Shown here piece by piece: positions 42,068-51,288 of a DNA stretch of 64,000 bases (positions are counted from its first letter, which is position 1; each line of letters begins with the position of its first letter). A model generated the notes under the pieces. That model was not told where the DNA came from. It searched no databases and was given only the letters and a program-made list of their open reading frames with translations. Location: NCBI GenBank assembly GCA_036015235.1, contig CP107926.1:434001-498000 (forward strand), in the 5' to 3' direction. Source of the DNA: Streptomyces sp. NBC_00433. GTDB lineage: Bacteria > Actinomycetota > Actinomycetes > Streptomycetales > Streptomycetaceae. The position numbers and the translations under genes are program-made.

Positions 42068-42697
42068 TCATGCGGTCCTGTCGAGGGCCACGTTGAGGTC
42101 GAGCACGTTGACGTACTTCTGGCCGAGGAAGCCCAGCACCCGGCCGTGCGTATTGCCGGCGACCAGCTTGCGTACGGCGTCGGCCGGCAGGCCGCGGGCC
42201 TTGGCGACCCGGTTGACCTGCTCGTAGGCGTAAGCGGTGGAGATGTCGGGGTCGAGGCCGGAGCCGGAGGCCGTCAGGGCGTCCGGGGGTACGTCCTCGG
42301 GGCTGACGCCGTCGAAGGCGGCGACGTCGTGGCGGCGCTGCGCGATCGCCTTGATCAGGTCGGGGTTGTTCGGCCCGAGGTTGGACGCGCCCGAGGCCAG
42401 CGGGTCGTAGGAGCCCGCCGAGGGGCGCGGCTGGAAATACCTCGGGTCGGGCCTGGCGGCTTCGTCCGGGTCGTCGGGGTCCTTCTTCGGCAGGTCGAAG
42501 TTCTGGCCGAGCAGGCTGGAGCCGACGACCCTTCCGTCGTGGTGGACGAGGGAGCCGTTGGCCTGGTGGCCGAACGCGGCCTGCGCGATGCCGGTGACGG
42601 CCAGCGGGTAGAGCACGCCGGTGATCACACTGAGCACCAGCAGCATCCGCAGCGCCGACAGGTGGCGGCGGACCACGGCGGGAAGGGAACGGGACAT
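42068..42697 (-). CDS. kdpC: Potassium-transporting ATPase subunit C
   Basis: A 209-residue subunit with one N-terminal membrane helix (about 14-36) and an extracytoplasmic domain containing SNLGPNNPDL, DALTASGSGLDPDIS and VNVLDLNVAL, all hallmarks of KdpC. It stabilises the KdpA-KdpB complex and helps ATP binding. It lies 22 bases after kdpB in the operon. Confidence 0.95.
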   Translation of the reverse strand: MSRSLPAVVRRHLSALRMLLVLSVITGVLYPLAVTGIAQAAFGHQANGSLVHHDGRVVGSSLLGQNFDLPKKDPDDPDEAARPDPRYFQPRPSAGSYDPLASGASNLGPNNPDLIKAIAQRRHDVAAFDGVSPEDVPPDALTASGSGLDPDISTAYAYEQVNRVAKARGLPADAVRKLVAGNTHGRVLGFLGQKYVNVLDLNVALDRTA

Positions 42698-42719
42698 GGA
42701 GGTCGCCTTCTGTCGTCGG

Positions 42720-44855
42720 TCAGCGCAGGCCGGGGATGAACTGGATGACCAGGTCGATGACTTTGATGCCGGCGAAGGGCAGCACCAGTCCCCCGAGGCC
42801 GTACACCCAGATGTTGCGGTTCAGCAGTGCGGCCGCCGACGAGGGCCGGTAGCGCACCCCGCGCAGCGCCAGCGGGATCAGCGCGATGATGATCAGCGCG
42901 TTGAAGATGATCGCGGAGGAGATCGCCGACGTCGGGCTGTGCAGCTTCATGATGTTGAGCTTGTCCAGGCCCGGATGGACGACGGCGAACATGGCGGGGA
43001 TGATCGCGAAGTATTTCGCGACGTCGTTGGCGATCGAGAAGGTCGTCAGCGCGCCCCGGGTGATGAGCAGCTGCTTGCCGATCTCGACGATCTCGATCAG
43101 CTTGGTGGGGTTGGAGTCCAGGTCCACCATGTTCCCGGCCTCTTTCGCGGCCGAGGTGCCGGTGTTCATGGCCACGCCGACGTCCGCCTGGGCCAGCGCG
43201 GGCGCGTCGTTCGTACCGTCGCCGGTCATCGCGACCAGCTTGCCGCCGGCCTGCTCCCGCTTGATCAGCGCCATCTTGTCCTCGGGGGTGGCCTCGGCGA
43301 GGAAGTCGTCCACGCCCGCCTCCTCCGCGATGGCCCTGGCGGTCATGGGGTTGTCGCCGGTGATCATCACCGTGCGGATGCCCATCCGGCGCAGCTCGTC
43401 GAAGCGCTCGCGCATCCCGGCCTTGACGACGTCCTTCAGATTGATCACGCCGAGGACGGTGGCCGTCACCTCGCCGTCGCGCCGGACGACCTCGCCCACC
43501 ACCAGCGGGGTGCCGCCGCTGGCCGCGATGGAGTCGACCATGGGGCCGGCGTCCAGGGTGGGGTGGCCGCCGTTGTCGCGGATCCACTGCATGACGGCGG
43601 TCGCGGCGCCCTTGCGGAGGCTGCGGTGGTCGCCGTCCTCGACCAGGTCGACACCGCTCATCCGGGTCTGCGCGGTGAAGGGCACGAATTCGGCGTGCCC
43701 GCCCAGCTCCCGACCCCGCAGGCCGTGTTTCTCCTTGGCCAGCACCACGATGGAGCGGCCCTCGGGGGTCTCGTCGGACAGCGACGAGAGCTGTGCGGCG
43801 TCGGCGAGCTCCTCGATCCTGATCCCGCTCACCGGCAGGAATTCCGCCGCCTGGCGGTTGCCCAGGGTGATGGTGCCGGTCTTGTCCAGCAGCAATGTGT
43901 TGACGTCGCCCGCGGCCTCGACCGCGCGCCCGCTCATCGCCAGGACGTTGCGCTGCACCAGCCGGTCCATGCCCGCGATGCCGATGGCGGACAGCAGCGC
44001 GCCGATCGTGGTGGGGATCAGCGCGACCACCAGGGCGACCAGGACGACGAGCGACTGCTCGGCCCCGGCGAAGATCGCGAACGGCTGGAGGGTGACCACC
44101 GCGAGCAGGAAGACCACGGTCAGCGAGGCGAGCAGGATGTTCAGCGCGATCTCGTTGGGCGTCTTCTGCCGGGCCGCCCCTTCGACCAGGGCGATCATGC
44201 GGTCGATGAAGGTTTCGCCCGGCTTGGACGTGATCTTGACGACGATCCGGTCCGAGAGGACCTTCGTGCCGCCGGTGACCGCGGAGCGGTCGCCGCCGGA
44301 CTCGCGGATGACGGGCGCGGACTCGCCGGTGATCGCCGACTCGTCCACCGACGCCACACCTTCGACCACGTCACCGTCGCCGGGGATGGTCTGGCCGGCC
44401 TCGACCACCACGTGGTCGCCCAGTTTCAGGGTGGCGGCGGCTGCTTCCTCCTCCTGCACGTCCTCGGCGCCCGGCCGCCATCCGGTCAGGCGGCGCGCGG
44501 ACGTCTCCGTCTTCGTCTTGCGCAGCGTCTCGGCCTGCGCCTTGCCACGCCCCTCGGCGACGGCCTCGGCCAAGTTGGCGAAGACCACCGTCAGCCACAG
44601 CCACACCGTGATCACCCAGGAGAAGACGCTGGGGTCCTTGATGGCCGAGGCCGTGGTCAGCGCGGCGCCGACCTCGACCACGAACATCACCGGGTTCTTG
44701 ACCATGACCCGCGGGTCGATCTTCCGGACGGCGTCCGGCAGGGAGGTGAGCAGCTGCTTCGGGTCCAGCAGCCCGCCCGACACCCGGTGCGCCTGCGGTT
44801 GCGCGGTCGGCCCGCCCCCGGGGGACGACGGGGACGGCTCGGTGGGGAGGGACAT
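42720..44855 (-). CDS. kdpB: Potassium-transporting P-type ATPase subunit B
   Basis: A 711-residue catalytic subunit. It shows the actuator motif TGES at 176-179, the phosphorylated Asp324 in DKTGT, the nucleotide-domain and hinge motifs ([12 protein letters not shown]) and seven membrane helices. ATP hydrolysis here powers K+ import through KdpA. The ATG overlaps the kdpA stop by one base (TGATG reading), giving tight coupling. The first 25 residues are a Pro/Ser-rich extension. Confidence 0.96.
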   Translation of the reverse strand: MSLPTEPSPSSPGGGPTAQPQAHRVSGGLLDPKQLLTSLPDAVRKIDPRVMVKNPVMFVVEVGAALTTASAIKDPSVFSWVITVWLWLTVVFANLAEAVAEGRGKAQAETLRKTKTETSARRLTGWRPGAEDVQEEEAAAATLKLGDHVVVEAGQTIPGDGDVVEGVASVDESAITGESAPVIRESGGDRSAVTGGTKVLSDRIVVKITSKPGETFIDRMIALVEGAARQKTPNEIALNILLASLTVVFLLAVVTLQPFAIFAGAEQSLVVLVALVVALIPTTIGALLSAIGIAGMDRLVQRNVLAMSGRAVEAAGDVNTLLLDKTGTITLGNRQAAEFLPVSGIRIEELADAAQLSSLSDETPEGRSIVVLAKEKHGLRGRELGGHAEFVPFTAQTRMSGVDLVEDGDHRSLRKGAATAVMQWIRDNGGHPTLDAGPMVDSIAASGGTPLVVGEVVRRDGEVTATVLGVINLKDVVKAGMRERFDELRRMGIRTVMITGDNPMTARAIAEEAGVDDFLAEATPEDKMALIKREQAGGKLVAMTGDGTNDAPALAQADVGVAMNTGTSAAKEAGNMVDLDSNPTKLIEIVEIGKQLLITRGALTTFSIANDVAKYFAIIPAMFAVVHPGLDKLNIMKLHSPTSAISSAIIFNALIIIALIPLALRGVRYRPSSAAALLNRNIWVYGLGGLVLPFAGIKVIDLVIQFIPGLR

Positions 44856-46519
44856 CAGTGCAGGCCTTCCGCGAGCGGACCCAGCGCGAGCGCGGGGAAA
44901 TAGGTGAGGCCGACGACGATCACGACCACGCCGGCCAACAGGCCGACGAACTGCGGCCGGTGGGTGGGCAGCGTCCCCGCGGTGACCGGGACCGGCTGCT
45001 GTCCGGCCAGCGAACCCGCCAGTGCCAGCACGAAGATCATCGGCAGGAAGCGGCCGAAGAGCATCGCCAGGCCGAGGGCCGTGTTCCACCAGTCCGAGGT
45101 CACTGTCAGACCGGCGAAGGCGGAGCCGTTGTTGTTGGCCGCGGAGGTGAAGGCGTAGAGGACCTCGGAGAAGCCGTGCGGCCCGGAGTTGAGCATCGAG
45201 GCCCGCTCGCCTTTGAACGACATCGCGGTGCCCGTGCCGATGAGGACGACCGCGGGGGTGGCCAGGATGTAGAGGGAGGCGAACTTCATCTCCCGCGCGC
45301 CCAGCTTCTTGCCCAGGTATTCCGGGGTGCGGCCGACCATCAGACCGGCCACGAAGACCGCGATGATCGCCAGGATCAAGATGCCGTAGAGACCCGAGCC
45401 CGTACCACCGGGGGCGATCTCGCCGAGCATCATGTTGAAGATCGTCATCCCGCCGCCGCCGGGCGAGAACGAGTCGTGGAAGGAGTTCACCGCACCGGTG
45501 GAGGTCAGTGTCGTGGAGGCGGCGAAGAGGGCCGAGGCCCAGATGCCGAACCGCTGCTCCTTGCCCTCCAGCATCCCGCCCGCCGCGTGGCCCGCGGTGC
45601 TGCTCACGCTGTGCAGCTCGTTGACGGTGATCAGCGTGACCGAGGCCGCCCAGATCAGGCCCATCACGGCCAGGATCGCGTAGCCCTGCCGGTGGTCGCC
45701 GACCATCTTGCCGAAGGTCCGCGGCAGGGAGAACGAGATCGCCAGCAGGAGGTAGATCTCCAGGATGCTGGTGAAGCCGTTGGGGTTCTCGAAGGGGTGG
45801 GCGGAGTTGGCGTTGTAGAAGCCGCCGCCGTTGGTGCCCAGCTCCTTGATGGCCTCCTGCGAGGCCACCGGGCCGCCGGTCAGCGACTGCTTGTCGCCGA
45901 TCAGGGTGCCGATCTCGTGGATGCCGTGGAAGTTCTGGATCGCACCGGCCGCGACGAGCACGATCGCGAAGACGAAAGCCACCGGCAGCAGCAGCCGCAC
46001 CACGATCCGGGTCAGGTCGACCCAGAAGTTGCCCACCCGGTCGGTGCGCTTGCGCGTGAACCCGCGGATCAGCGCGGCGACCACCGCGATACCCACCGCG
46101 GCCGACACGAAGTTCTGCACCGCGAGCCCGGCCATCTGGACCAGATGGCCCATCGTGACCTCACCGCTGTACGACTGCCAGTTGGTGTTCGTCACGAACG
46201 AAGCGGCGGTGTTGAAGGCCGTGCCCGGCGGCACCGCCTTCATCCCGATGGCGAGCAGGAAGTGGTTCTGCAACCGCTGGAAGCCGTAGAGGAAGAGGAC
46301 GGAGACGGCCGAGAAGGCCAGCACGCTGCGCAGGTAGACGGGCCAGCGCTGGTCGGCGTTCGCGTCCACCCCGCCGAGCCGGTAGAGGACCTTCTCCACC
46401 GCCAGGTGCCTGCCGGTGGTGAGGATACGGGCGATGTAGTCGCCCAGCGGACGGTAGGTCAGCGCCAGCGCCGCGACCAGGACGAGGATCTGGAGCCAGC
46501 CCGCGAGAGTGTCGTCCAT
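44855..46519 (-). CDS. kdpA: Potassium-transporting ATPase subunit A
   Basis: A 554-residue membrane protein with about ten helices and four selectivity-filter-like loops (for example [45 protein letters not shown]), as in K+ channel relatives. It binds and passes K+. It starts right after the kdpF stop (TAG-ATG without spacing), and continues into kdpB by a one-base overlap. Confidence 0.96.
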   Translation of the reverse strand: MDDTLAGWLQILVLVAALALTYRPLGDYIARILTTGRHLAVEKVLYRLGGVDANADQRWPVYLRSVLAFSAVSVLFLYGFQRLQNHFLLAIGMKAVPPGTAFNTAASFVTNTNWQSYSGEVTMGHLVQMAGLAVQNFVSAAVGIAVVAALIRGFTRKRTDRVGNFWVDLTRIVVRLLLPVAFVFAIVLVAAGAIQNFHGIHEIGTLIGDKQSLTGGPVASQEAIKELGTNGGGFYNANSAHPFENPNGFTSILEIYLLLAISFSLPRTFGKMVGDHRQGYAILAVMGLIWAASVTLITVNELHSVSSTAGHAAGGMLEGKEQRFGIWASALFAASTTLTSTGAVNSFHDSFSPGGGGMTIFNMMLGEIAPGGTGSGLYGILILAIIAVFVAGLMVGRTPEYLGKKLGAREMKFASLYILATPAVVLIGTGTAMSFKGERASMLNSGPHGFSEVLYAFTSAANNNGSAFAGLTVTSDWWNTALGLAMLFGRFLPMIFVLALAGSLAGQQPVPVTAGTLPTHRPQFVGLLAGVVVIVVGLTYFPALALGPLAEGLH

Positions 46520-46609
46520 CTAGAACTTCTCCGGGAAGATCAGGGCCAGCACGAGGTAGACGAGCAGCAGGCAGGCCACCACGAGGCCCGCGATGTTCTC
46601 CCCGGTCAC
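46520..46609 (-). CDS. kdpF: Potassium-transporting ATPase small subunit F
   Basis: A 29-residue membrane peptide, MTGENIAGLVVACLLLVYLV and then LALIFPEKF, which is the KdpF signature (a single helix ending LxxPEKF). It stabilises the Kdp complex. It starts with GTG overlapping the stop of the small ORF upstream (GTGA) and ends directly before the kdpA ATG. Confidence 0.9.
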   Translation of the reverse strand: MTGENIAGLVVACLLLVYLVLALIFPEKF

Positions 46610-46689
46610 AGCCGCTCCACCCCCTTGACGACCAGGGTGATGACGGCGAAGACGGCGACGATGATCGCGAGGAATGCGATATCTGGCAT
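46606..46689 (-). CDS. Small hydrophobic ORF heading the kdp operon
   Basis: A 27-residue ORF, MPDIAFLAIIVAVFAVITLV followed by VKGVERL, forms a single hydrophobic helix with a basic end. It ends overlapping the kdpF start (GTGA), so the pair is probably translationally coupled. Small hydrophobic proteins at this place are common in Streptomyces kdp operons. It may be a further minor subunit or only a device that guides ribosomes to kdpF. Confidence 0.7.
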   Translation of the reverse strand: MPDIAFLAIIVAVFAVITLVVKGVERL

Positions 46690-46806
46690 GCGCGGGTCAC
46701 CCCGGAGGTCGTGGGGAAGGAAGCGGCGAGGCGGCACCGGCACTTCCCGGCACGCGCCGTCATCCAACCTGCCGCATCGACCCCGCTCAGCCGCGTTAGC
46801 GCACCC

Positions 46807-46844
46807 CTGACGCCGCCGAACGGCCTATTGACGTCATCTTGACG
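46807..46844 (-). promoter_or_regulatory. Direct-repeat site upstream of the kdp operon
   Basis: Three (C/T)TGACG repeats at 46807, 46828 and 46839 (11 and 21 bases apart, face-of-helix spacing), 118-155 bases before the first small ORF. OmpR-family regulators such as KdpE bind direct repeats like these. The rest of the 312-base gap 46690-47001 shows nothing else clear. Confidence 0.4.
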
Positions 46845-47001
46845 CCGATCGCTTCCCCGACCCGCGCCGCGCACCCGGCGGGGCCGCTTCCCGGTGATCC
46901 CGTGCGCGGTGTCGACGGGGCGTCAACAGGCCGTCGAGCCATGCCAGTAGGCGGCCCCCACGCCGTCGGCCTCGTCGCCCGCACCGTCTGAGCCCCGGCC
47001 G

Positions 47002-48021
47002 TCAGGCGGCGCGTTCGCGGAGGGGGCGGCGGCGCAGGGCCGCGTCGAGCAGGGCAGGGGGCGCGTAGTCCTGGTCGAGGGAGCCGACCTCGGTGCCGGG
47101 CGGGACGATCTCGTCGATCCGGTCGAGGACGTCGTCGCCGAGGACGACGTCGAGGCCGTCGAGGAGGTCGTCGAGGTGGCTCATCGTGCGGGGTCCGATG
47201 AGCGCGCTGGTCACGCCGGGGTGCGCGATGGTGAACGCCATGGCGAGGTGGGTCATCGGCATGCCCGCCTCGGCGGCGACGGGGATGAGCTGTTCGACGG
47301 CGTCGATGCGGCGCTCGTCGCTGACGTGCGTCAGGAAGCGGGCCCGGCGCAGGTCGTTCTGCTGGTTCCTGCGGACCCGGCCGGTCAGGAGTCCCTGGGC
47401 GAACGGGCCCCAGACGAGGGTGCCCATGCCGTAGCGCTGCGTGACGGGCAGGACTTCGCGCTCGATGCGGCGGTTGAGGAGGGAGTAGGGCGGCTGCTCG
47501 GTGCGGAAGCGCTCCAGGCCGCGCCGCTCGGCCGCCCACTGCGCTTCGACGATGTCGGACGCCGGGGCCGTCGAGGTACCGATGGCGCGGACCTTCCCGC
47601 TGCGGACCAGGTCCGTCAGGGCGGAGAGGGTCTCCTCGACGTCGGTGGTCGGGTCGGGCCGGTGGATCTGGTAAAGGTCGATGTGGTCGGTCCGCAGGCG
47701 GCGCAGGGAGTCCTCGACGGCCCTGGTGATCCAGCGGCGGGAGGCGCCCTGCCGGTTGGGGTCGTCGCCCGTCGGGCGGCCCACCTTGGTGGCCAGCACG
47801 ACATTGTCGCGGCGCCCCTGGAGCGCCTTGCCGACGATCTCCTCGGAGTCGCCGTAGGCGTCGGCGGTGTCGACGAGGTTGATGCCCGCGTCGAGCGCCT
47901 TGTGGATGATGCGGATCGAGTCCTCCTGGCGGGGATTGCCGATGGACGTGGCGAACATCAGCGTGCCCAGCGCATAAGGACTGACCTTGATGCCGGTGCG
48001 GCCGAGCGTGCGGTACTGCAT
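47002..48021 (-). CDS. Aldo/keto reductase (YajO/Tas-like)
   Basis: A 339-residue AKR barrel with the full catalytic tetrad: Asp/Tyr in VDTADAYGD, Lys in VVLATKVG and His in LYQIHRPD. AGGAGG five bases upstream of the ATG is a strong ribosome site. It diverges from a TetR gene through a region with two palindromes, so its expression is probably relieved by the TetR ligand. The substrate is unknown. Confidence 0.9.
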   Translation of the reverse strand: MQYRTLGRTGIKVSPYALGTLMFATSIGNPRQEDSIRIIHKALDAGINLVDTADAYGDSEEIVGKALQGRRDNVVLATKVGRPTGDDPNRQGASRRWITRAVEDSLRRLRTDHIDLYQIHRPDPTTDVEETLSALTDLVRSGKVRAIGTSTAPASDIVEAQWAAERRGLERFRTEQPPYSLLNRRIEREVLPVTQRYGMGTLVWGPFAQGLLTGRVRRNQQNDLRRARFLTHVSDERRIDAVEQLIPVAAEAGMPMTHLAMAFTIAHPGVTSALIGPRTMSHLDDLLDGLDVVLGDDVLDRIDEIVPPGTEVGSLDQDYAPPALLDAALRRRPLRERAA

Positions 48022-48079
48022 GTCTGCCTCCTGCGGAGTGGGCCGCACCCCGGCGGATGCCCTACGCTCGGGAGCGAAA

Positions 48080-48124
48080 CGGAAAAGCTTTCCGCTTGAT
48101 TCGACTATACGGAAAGCCTTTCCG
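48080..48124. promoter_or_regulatory. Two palindromic operators between the reductase and TetR genes
   Basis: CGGAAA-AGC-TTTCCG (48080-48094) and CGGAAAG-C-CTTTCCG (48110-48124) have centres 30 bases apart, about three helical turns. A TATAGT -10 element for the reductase lies between them on the minus strand (plus coordinates 48104-48109), so binding would block transcription. Confidence 0.7.
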
Positions 48125-48149
48125 GTTATGCAACCGGAGGAGGGGACCC

Positions 48150-48752
48150 GTGTCCGAGAAGGCGGCACCACCCGCGGGCGGCGCGCCGCGCCCGCTGCGC
48201 GCCGACGCCCGGCGCAATATCACGGCGCTGCTCGACGCCGCGAAGCAGGTCTTCGACACCTCGGGGGTAGACGCGCCCGCCAAGGAGATCACCGACCTGG
48301 CCGGCGTGGGGGTGGGGACGCTCTACCGCCACTTCCCCCAGCGCTCCGACCTCGTCAAGGCCGTGGTGCAGAGCAACATCGACGCCTGCGCCGCCGCCGG
48401 ACCCCGGCTCGGCGCCGCGCACGAGCCTGCCGAGGCGCTGGCGGCTTGGCTCCGGCAGTACACCGAACTCCTGGGCACCAAGCGCGGACTCGCCTCGGCG
48501 CTGCACTCGGGCGATCCGGCCTACGAGGCCCTGCCCGGCTACTTCCTGGACAGGCTCACCCCCGCCCTCACCGCGCTGCTCGACGCCGCGGCGGCGAGCG
48601 GCGCGGTCCGCGACGACGTCGGCGCCCGCGACCTGCTCTTCGCCATCGCCCATCTGTGCCTGCCCGTCCCCGGCGAGGACGCCGGCCACAGCCGGCGCAT
48701 GGTGGGCGTCCTGATCGACGGCCTGCGCAGGAGCCCCCGGCAGCAGTCCTGA
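48150..48752 (+). CDS. TetR-family repressor
   Basis: A 200-residue repressor. The helix-turn-helix lies at about 20-70 (ITALLDAAKQVFDTSG, then ITDLAGVGVGTLYRHFPQRS). The ligand-binding part (GTKRGLASALHSGDPAYEAL) is of the common SbtR-like type. GTG at 48150 follows GGAGGAGGGG. It probably represses itself and the divergent aldo/keto reductase via the palindromes at 48080-48124. Confidence 0.92.
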   Translation: MSEKAAPPAGGAPRPLRADARRNITALLDAAKQVFDTSGVDAPAKEITDLAGVGVGTLYRHFPQRSDLVKAVVQSNIDACAAAGPRLGAAHEPAEALAAWLRQYTELLGTKRGLASALHSGDPAYEALPGYFLDRLTPALTALLDAAAASGAVRDDVGARDLLFAIAHLCLPVPGEDAGHSRRMVGVLIDGLRRSPRQQS

Positions 48753-48778
48753 CCGCGGCGCCCGCGGGCGGCCGGGAA

Positions 48779-48822
48779 CGCCGTGAGGGCACCGCCGGTG
48801 TCCCGGCGGTGCCCTCACGGCG
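48779..48822. terminator. Strong bidirectional terminator
   Basis: Twenty-bp perfect arms CGCCGTGAGGGCACCGCCGG and complement with a TGTC loop, between the TetR stop and the stop of the siderophore gene relic. Confidence 0.8.
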
Positions 48823-48830
48823 GACGGCGG

Positions 48831-49122
48831 TCAGTGCCTGGCGCGGGAGGTGAGCAGGGAGTCGCGGATCTCGCCGGCGCGGATGGCGGTGGTGGACAGC
48901 AGCGTCGAGGTCAGCCCATGGGTGTGCTCGGTGCCGCCCTGGAGGTAGATGCCGGCGCTCACGTCGGGGGTGAGCGCCACGCGGTGGTCGCGGCCGACCC
49001 GCAGGGCGTCGCCGTCGTCGCGCAGGCAGAGCTTGTCCGACTCGCCGAGCAGCTTCCCGATGTCGCGCGGGCGGTAGCCGGTGGCGTAACGGTGGCAGTC
49101 GTGGAGCGAGCAGGTGCCCCGC
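48831..49122 (-). pseudogene. C-terminal stump of a siderophore lysine/ornithine N-hydroxylase
   Basis: The frame reads CHRYATGYRPRDIGKLLG, then GIYLQGGTEHTHGLTSTLLS and TTAIRAGEIRDSLL, which is the C-terminal end of SidA/IucD-type flavin N-hydroxylases that make hydroxamate siderophores. Only about 95 of some 440 residues remain, with no start of its own. It is joined, out of frame, to the exporter fragment upstream. A deletion of several kilobases of a siderophore locus explains the junction. Confidence 0.8.
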
Positions 49123-49410
49123 GTACAGCAGGACCGGTGTGCCGAGCAGCACCGTCAGGCCGAGGGGCACGGAGACCGCCAGCAGGACCACCGCGCTCAC
49201 CGCGATGCCGGCGCAGGAGGCGATCCCGATGGTCAGGGCCAGATTGACGGCGCCGACCCGCTTGGCGTCCTCGGTGGCGATGTTCGCCAGTTCACCGGGC
49301 AGCCGGCCGGCCTCCGCCCCGCCCCGGGGGTCGAGCACGCGCCAGACGACGTCCATCCGCAGCCGGTGCGCCGCCTGTGCCAGCACGCCGCGTGCCCCGC
49401 TGCTCCCCAC
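49123..49410 (-). pseudogene. Fragment of an ABC exporter membrane domain (siderophore locus relic)
   Basis: About 95 residues match the middle of the membrane domain of IrtAB-like ABC exporters: AHRLRMDVVWRVLDPRGG, GRLPGELANIATEDAKRVG and SVPLGLTVLLGTPVLLYAGH. The N-terminal helices and the whole ATPase part are missing. The fragment stands 34 bases downstream of an iron box and runs out of frame into the hydroxylase stump. It cannot be functional. Confidence 0.8.
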
Positions 49411-49443
49411 CCGGCGGCCCCTTCCCGAACCAGTCTCTCCAAC

Positions 49444-49462
49444 TTAGGTAAGGCTAGCCTAA
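49444..49462. promoter_or_regulatory. DtxR/IdeR-type iron box
   Basis: TTAGGTAAGGCTAGCCTAA matches the 19-base Streptomyces DmdR/IdeR consensus at 17 of 19 places. It lies in front of the siderophore gene relics on the minus strand and 169 bases before the purple acid phosphatase on the plus strand. It is a relic or could still act on either side. Confidence 0.85.
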
Positions 49463-49630
49463 GTAAGGGTTACCTGGTCAAGCGGGCCGCGCTCCCCACC
49501 CGCCCCGCGACTCCCCCGCGTCCCACCGCGGGGCGTCAGGACGGGGCCTTCACACGTACCGCACAAGCCACCTTCGAGATTTCATCCGGCGATCGCGCCG
49601 CAGTTGCCGGGCGCTGCGAGATTTCACCCC

Positions 49631-51226
49631 ATGGACACACCTCACATGGGTATAGACGCCAAGCTCGCGGCGGGGATGAGCATGGCGGAGCAGCACGAGT
49701 ACCTGCGCTCCAAGGTGACCCGCCGACGGGTGGTGCTCGGCGGGATGGCCACCGCGGGCACGGTCGCCGCCTCCGGGCTGCTGGGCGGGGTCGCGCAGGC
49801 GCAGAGCCCCTCGCCTGCGCTGCTCACCCGGCCGGCCACCGGCCACCACGTGGACGGCGCGCTGGTCGCGCCGTTCGGGCGGCACCTCCAGTTCGGAGCC
49901 GACCCGAAGTCGCAGTTCACCGTCTCCTGGCAGGTGCCGCTCGCGGTCCGCCGGCCCTTCGTGCGGATCGGCCTGGCGCCCTGGTCGCTCAGCCACAAGA
50001 TCGACGCCGAGGTCCGGGACCTGCACACCCCGCAGCTGCTGAACAGCAAGCTGCCCGCGGTCGACCAGTATTACCTGCACGTGCGCCTCGACGGCCTGCG
50101 CGCGGGCACCACTTACTACTACGGCGTCGGCCACGAGGGCTTCGACCCGGCGACCACCGCGGCCTTCGGGACGATCGGCTCCTTCACCACCGCGCCGGCG
50201 CACAGCGAGCCCTTCACCTTCACCGCTTTCGGCGACCAGGGCGTCAGCTACCACGCCCTGGCCAACGACTCCCTGATCCTGGCCCGGAACCCGGCCTTCC
50301 ACCTGCACGCGGGCGACATCTGCTACGCCGACCCCGACGGGTCCGGCGGGCAGAGCGACGCGGCGGACTACGACGCGCGCACCTGGGACTCCTTCCTGGC
50401 GCAGACCGAGTCGGTCTCCGCCCGCGTGCCGTGGATGGTCACCACCGGCAACCACGACATGGAGGCCTGGTACTCGCCCAACGGCTACGGCGGCCAGGAG
50501 GCCCGCTGGACGCTGCCGGGCAACGGCCACGACCCGAAGAACCAGCCGGGCGCGTACTCCTTCGTCTACGGCAACACCGCGGTGGTCGCGCTCGACGCGA
50601 ACGACGTCTCGTACGAGATCCCCGCCAACTACGGGATCACCGGCGGCAAGCAGACCGCGTGGCTGGACCGCACCCTGGCCGGCTACCGCGGCCGCCACGA
50701 CATCGACTTCCTGGTGGTCTTCTTCCACCACTGCGCCTACTCCACCACCAACTCGCACGCCTCCGACGGCGGTGTGCAGGCGGAGTGGGTGCCGATCTTC
50801 GACAAGCACCAGGTCGACCTGGTGATCAACGGCCACAACCACGTCTACGAGCGGACCGACGCGATCCGCAAGGGCGCGGTGTCGCACGCGGTGCCGATCG
50901 GGGAGACCACCCGTCCGGCCACCGACGGCACGGTCTACATCACCGCGGGCGGCGCCGGGCGCAGCCTGTACGACTTCCCGGCCCCCGACACGTTCGAGGG
51001 CAGCGAGCACCCGGTGGACGCGGTGACGACCTGGCACTCCGCCAAGGGCGGCGCCCACGTGGTGGACACGGTCCACTGGTCGCGGGTCCGCTACACCGGC
51101 TACTCGTTCGTCTCCGTCGACGTCCAGCCCGGCCGCCCGGGACGCGAGTCGACCCTGACGGTCTCCGCGATCGCCGAGACCGGCAAGCGCATCGACCACT
51201 TCACGGTCGCGCGCCGCGCCAGGTGA
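49631..51226 (+). CDS. Tat-exported purple acid phosphatase-like metallophosphoesterase
   Basis: A secreted enzyme of about 531 residues. The twin-arginine signal TRRRVVLGG is followed by a hydrophobic stretch and AQAQS cleavage area. A fibronectin-like N-terminal domain (about 75-200) precedes the phosphoesterase core, whose metal ligands appear in GDQG, GDICYAD, GNHD, the HHCA strand and NGHNHVYER. It releases phosphate from organic esters outside the cell. The start is a choice between nearby ATGs; the one here is preceded only by a weak ribosome site. It lies next to an iron box, and the enzyme class binds iron. Confidence 0.88.
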   Translation: MDTPHMGIDAKLAAGMSMAEQHEYLRSKVTRRRVVLGGMATAGTVAASGLLGGVAQAQSPSPALLTRPATGHHVDGALVAPFGRHLQFGADPKSQFTVSWQVPLAVRRPFVRIGLAPWSLSHKIDAEVRDLHTPQLLNSKLPAVDQYYLHVRLDGLRAGTTYYYGVGHEGFDPATTAAFGTIGSFTTAPAHSEPFTFTAFGDQGVSYHALANDSLILARNPAFHLHAGDICYADPDGSGGQSDAADYDARTWDSFLAQTESVSARVPWMVTTGNHDMEAWYSPNGYGGQEARWTLPGNGHDPKNQPGAYSFVYGNTAVVALDANDVSYEIPANYGITGGKQTAWLDRTLAGYRGRHDIDFLVVFFHHCAYSTTNSHASDGGVQAEWVPIFDKHQVDLVINGHNHVYERTDAIRKGAVSHAVPIGETTRPATDGTVYITAGGAGRSLYDFPAPDTFEGSEHPVDAVTTWHSAKGGAHVVDTVHWSRVRYTGYSFVSVDVQPGRPGRESTLTVSAIAETGKRIDHFTVARRAR

Positions 51227-51229
51227 GTC

Positions 51230-51270
51230 CCGGGTCGGCGGCCGCGGTTGCGCCGTGGCCGCCGACCCGG
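51230..51270. terminator. Terminator between the phosphatase and fucosidase genes
   Basis: Fourteen-bp perfect arms CCGGGTCGGCGGCC and complement with a 13-base loop, between two convergent stops. Confidence 0.7.
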
Positions 51271-51288
51271 ACCGCTGCGGGCGCGCGG

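Noticed and set aside
42068..46519. kdp genes as part of a mobile resistance island
   Set aside because: Codon use and composition are like the surroundings, and no integrase or flanking repeats are seen.
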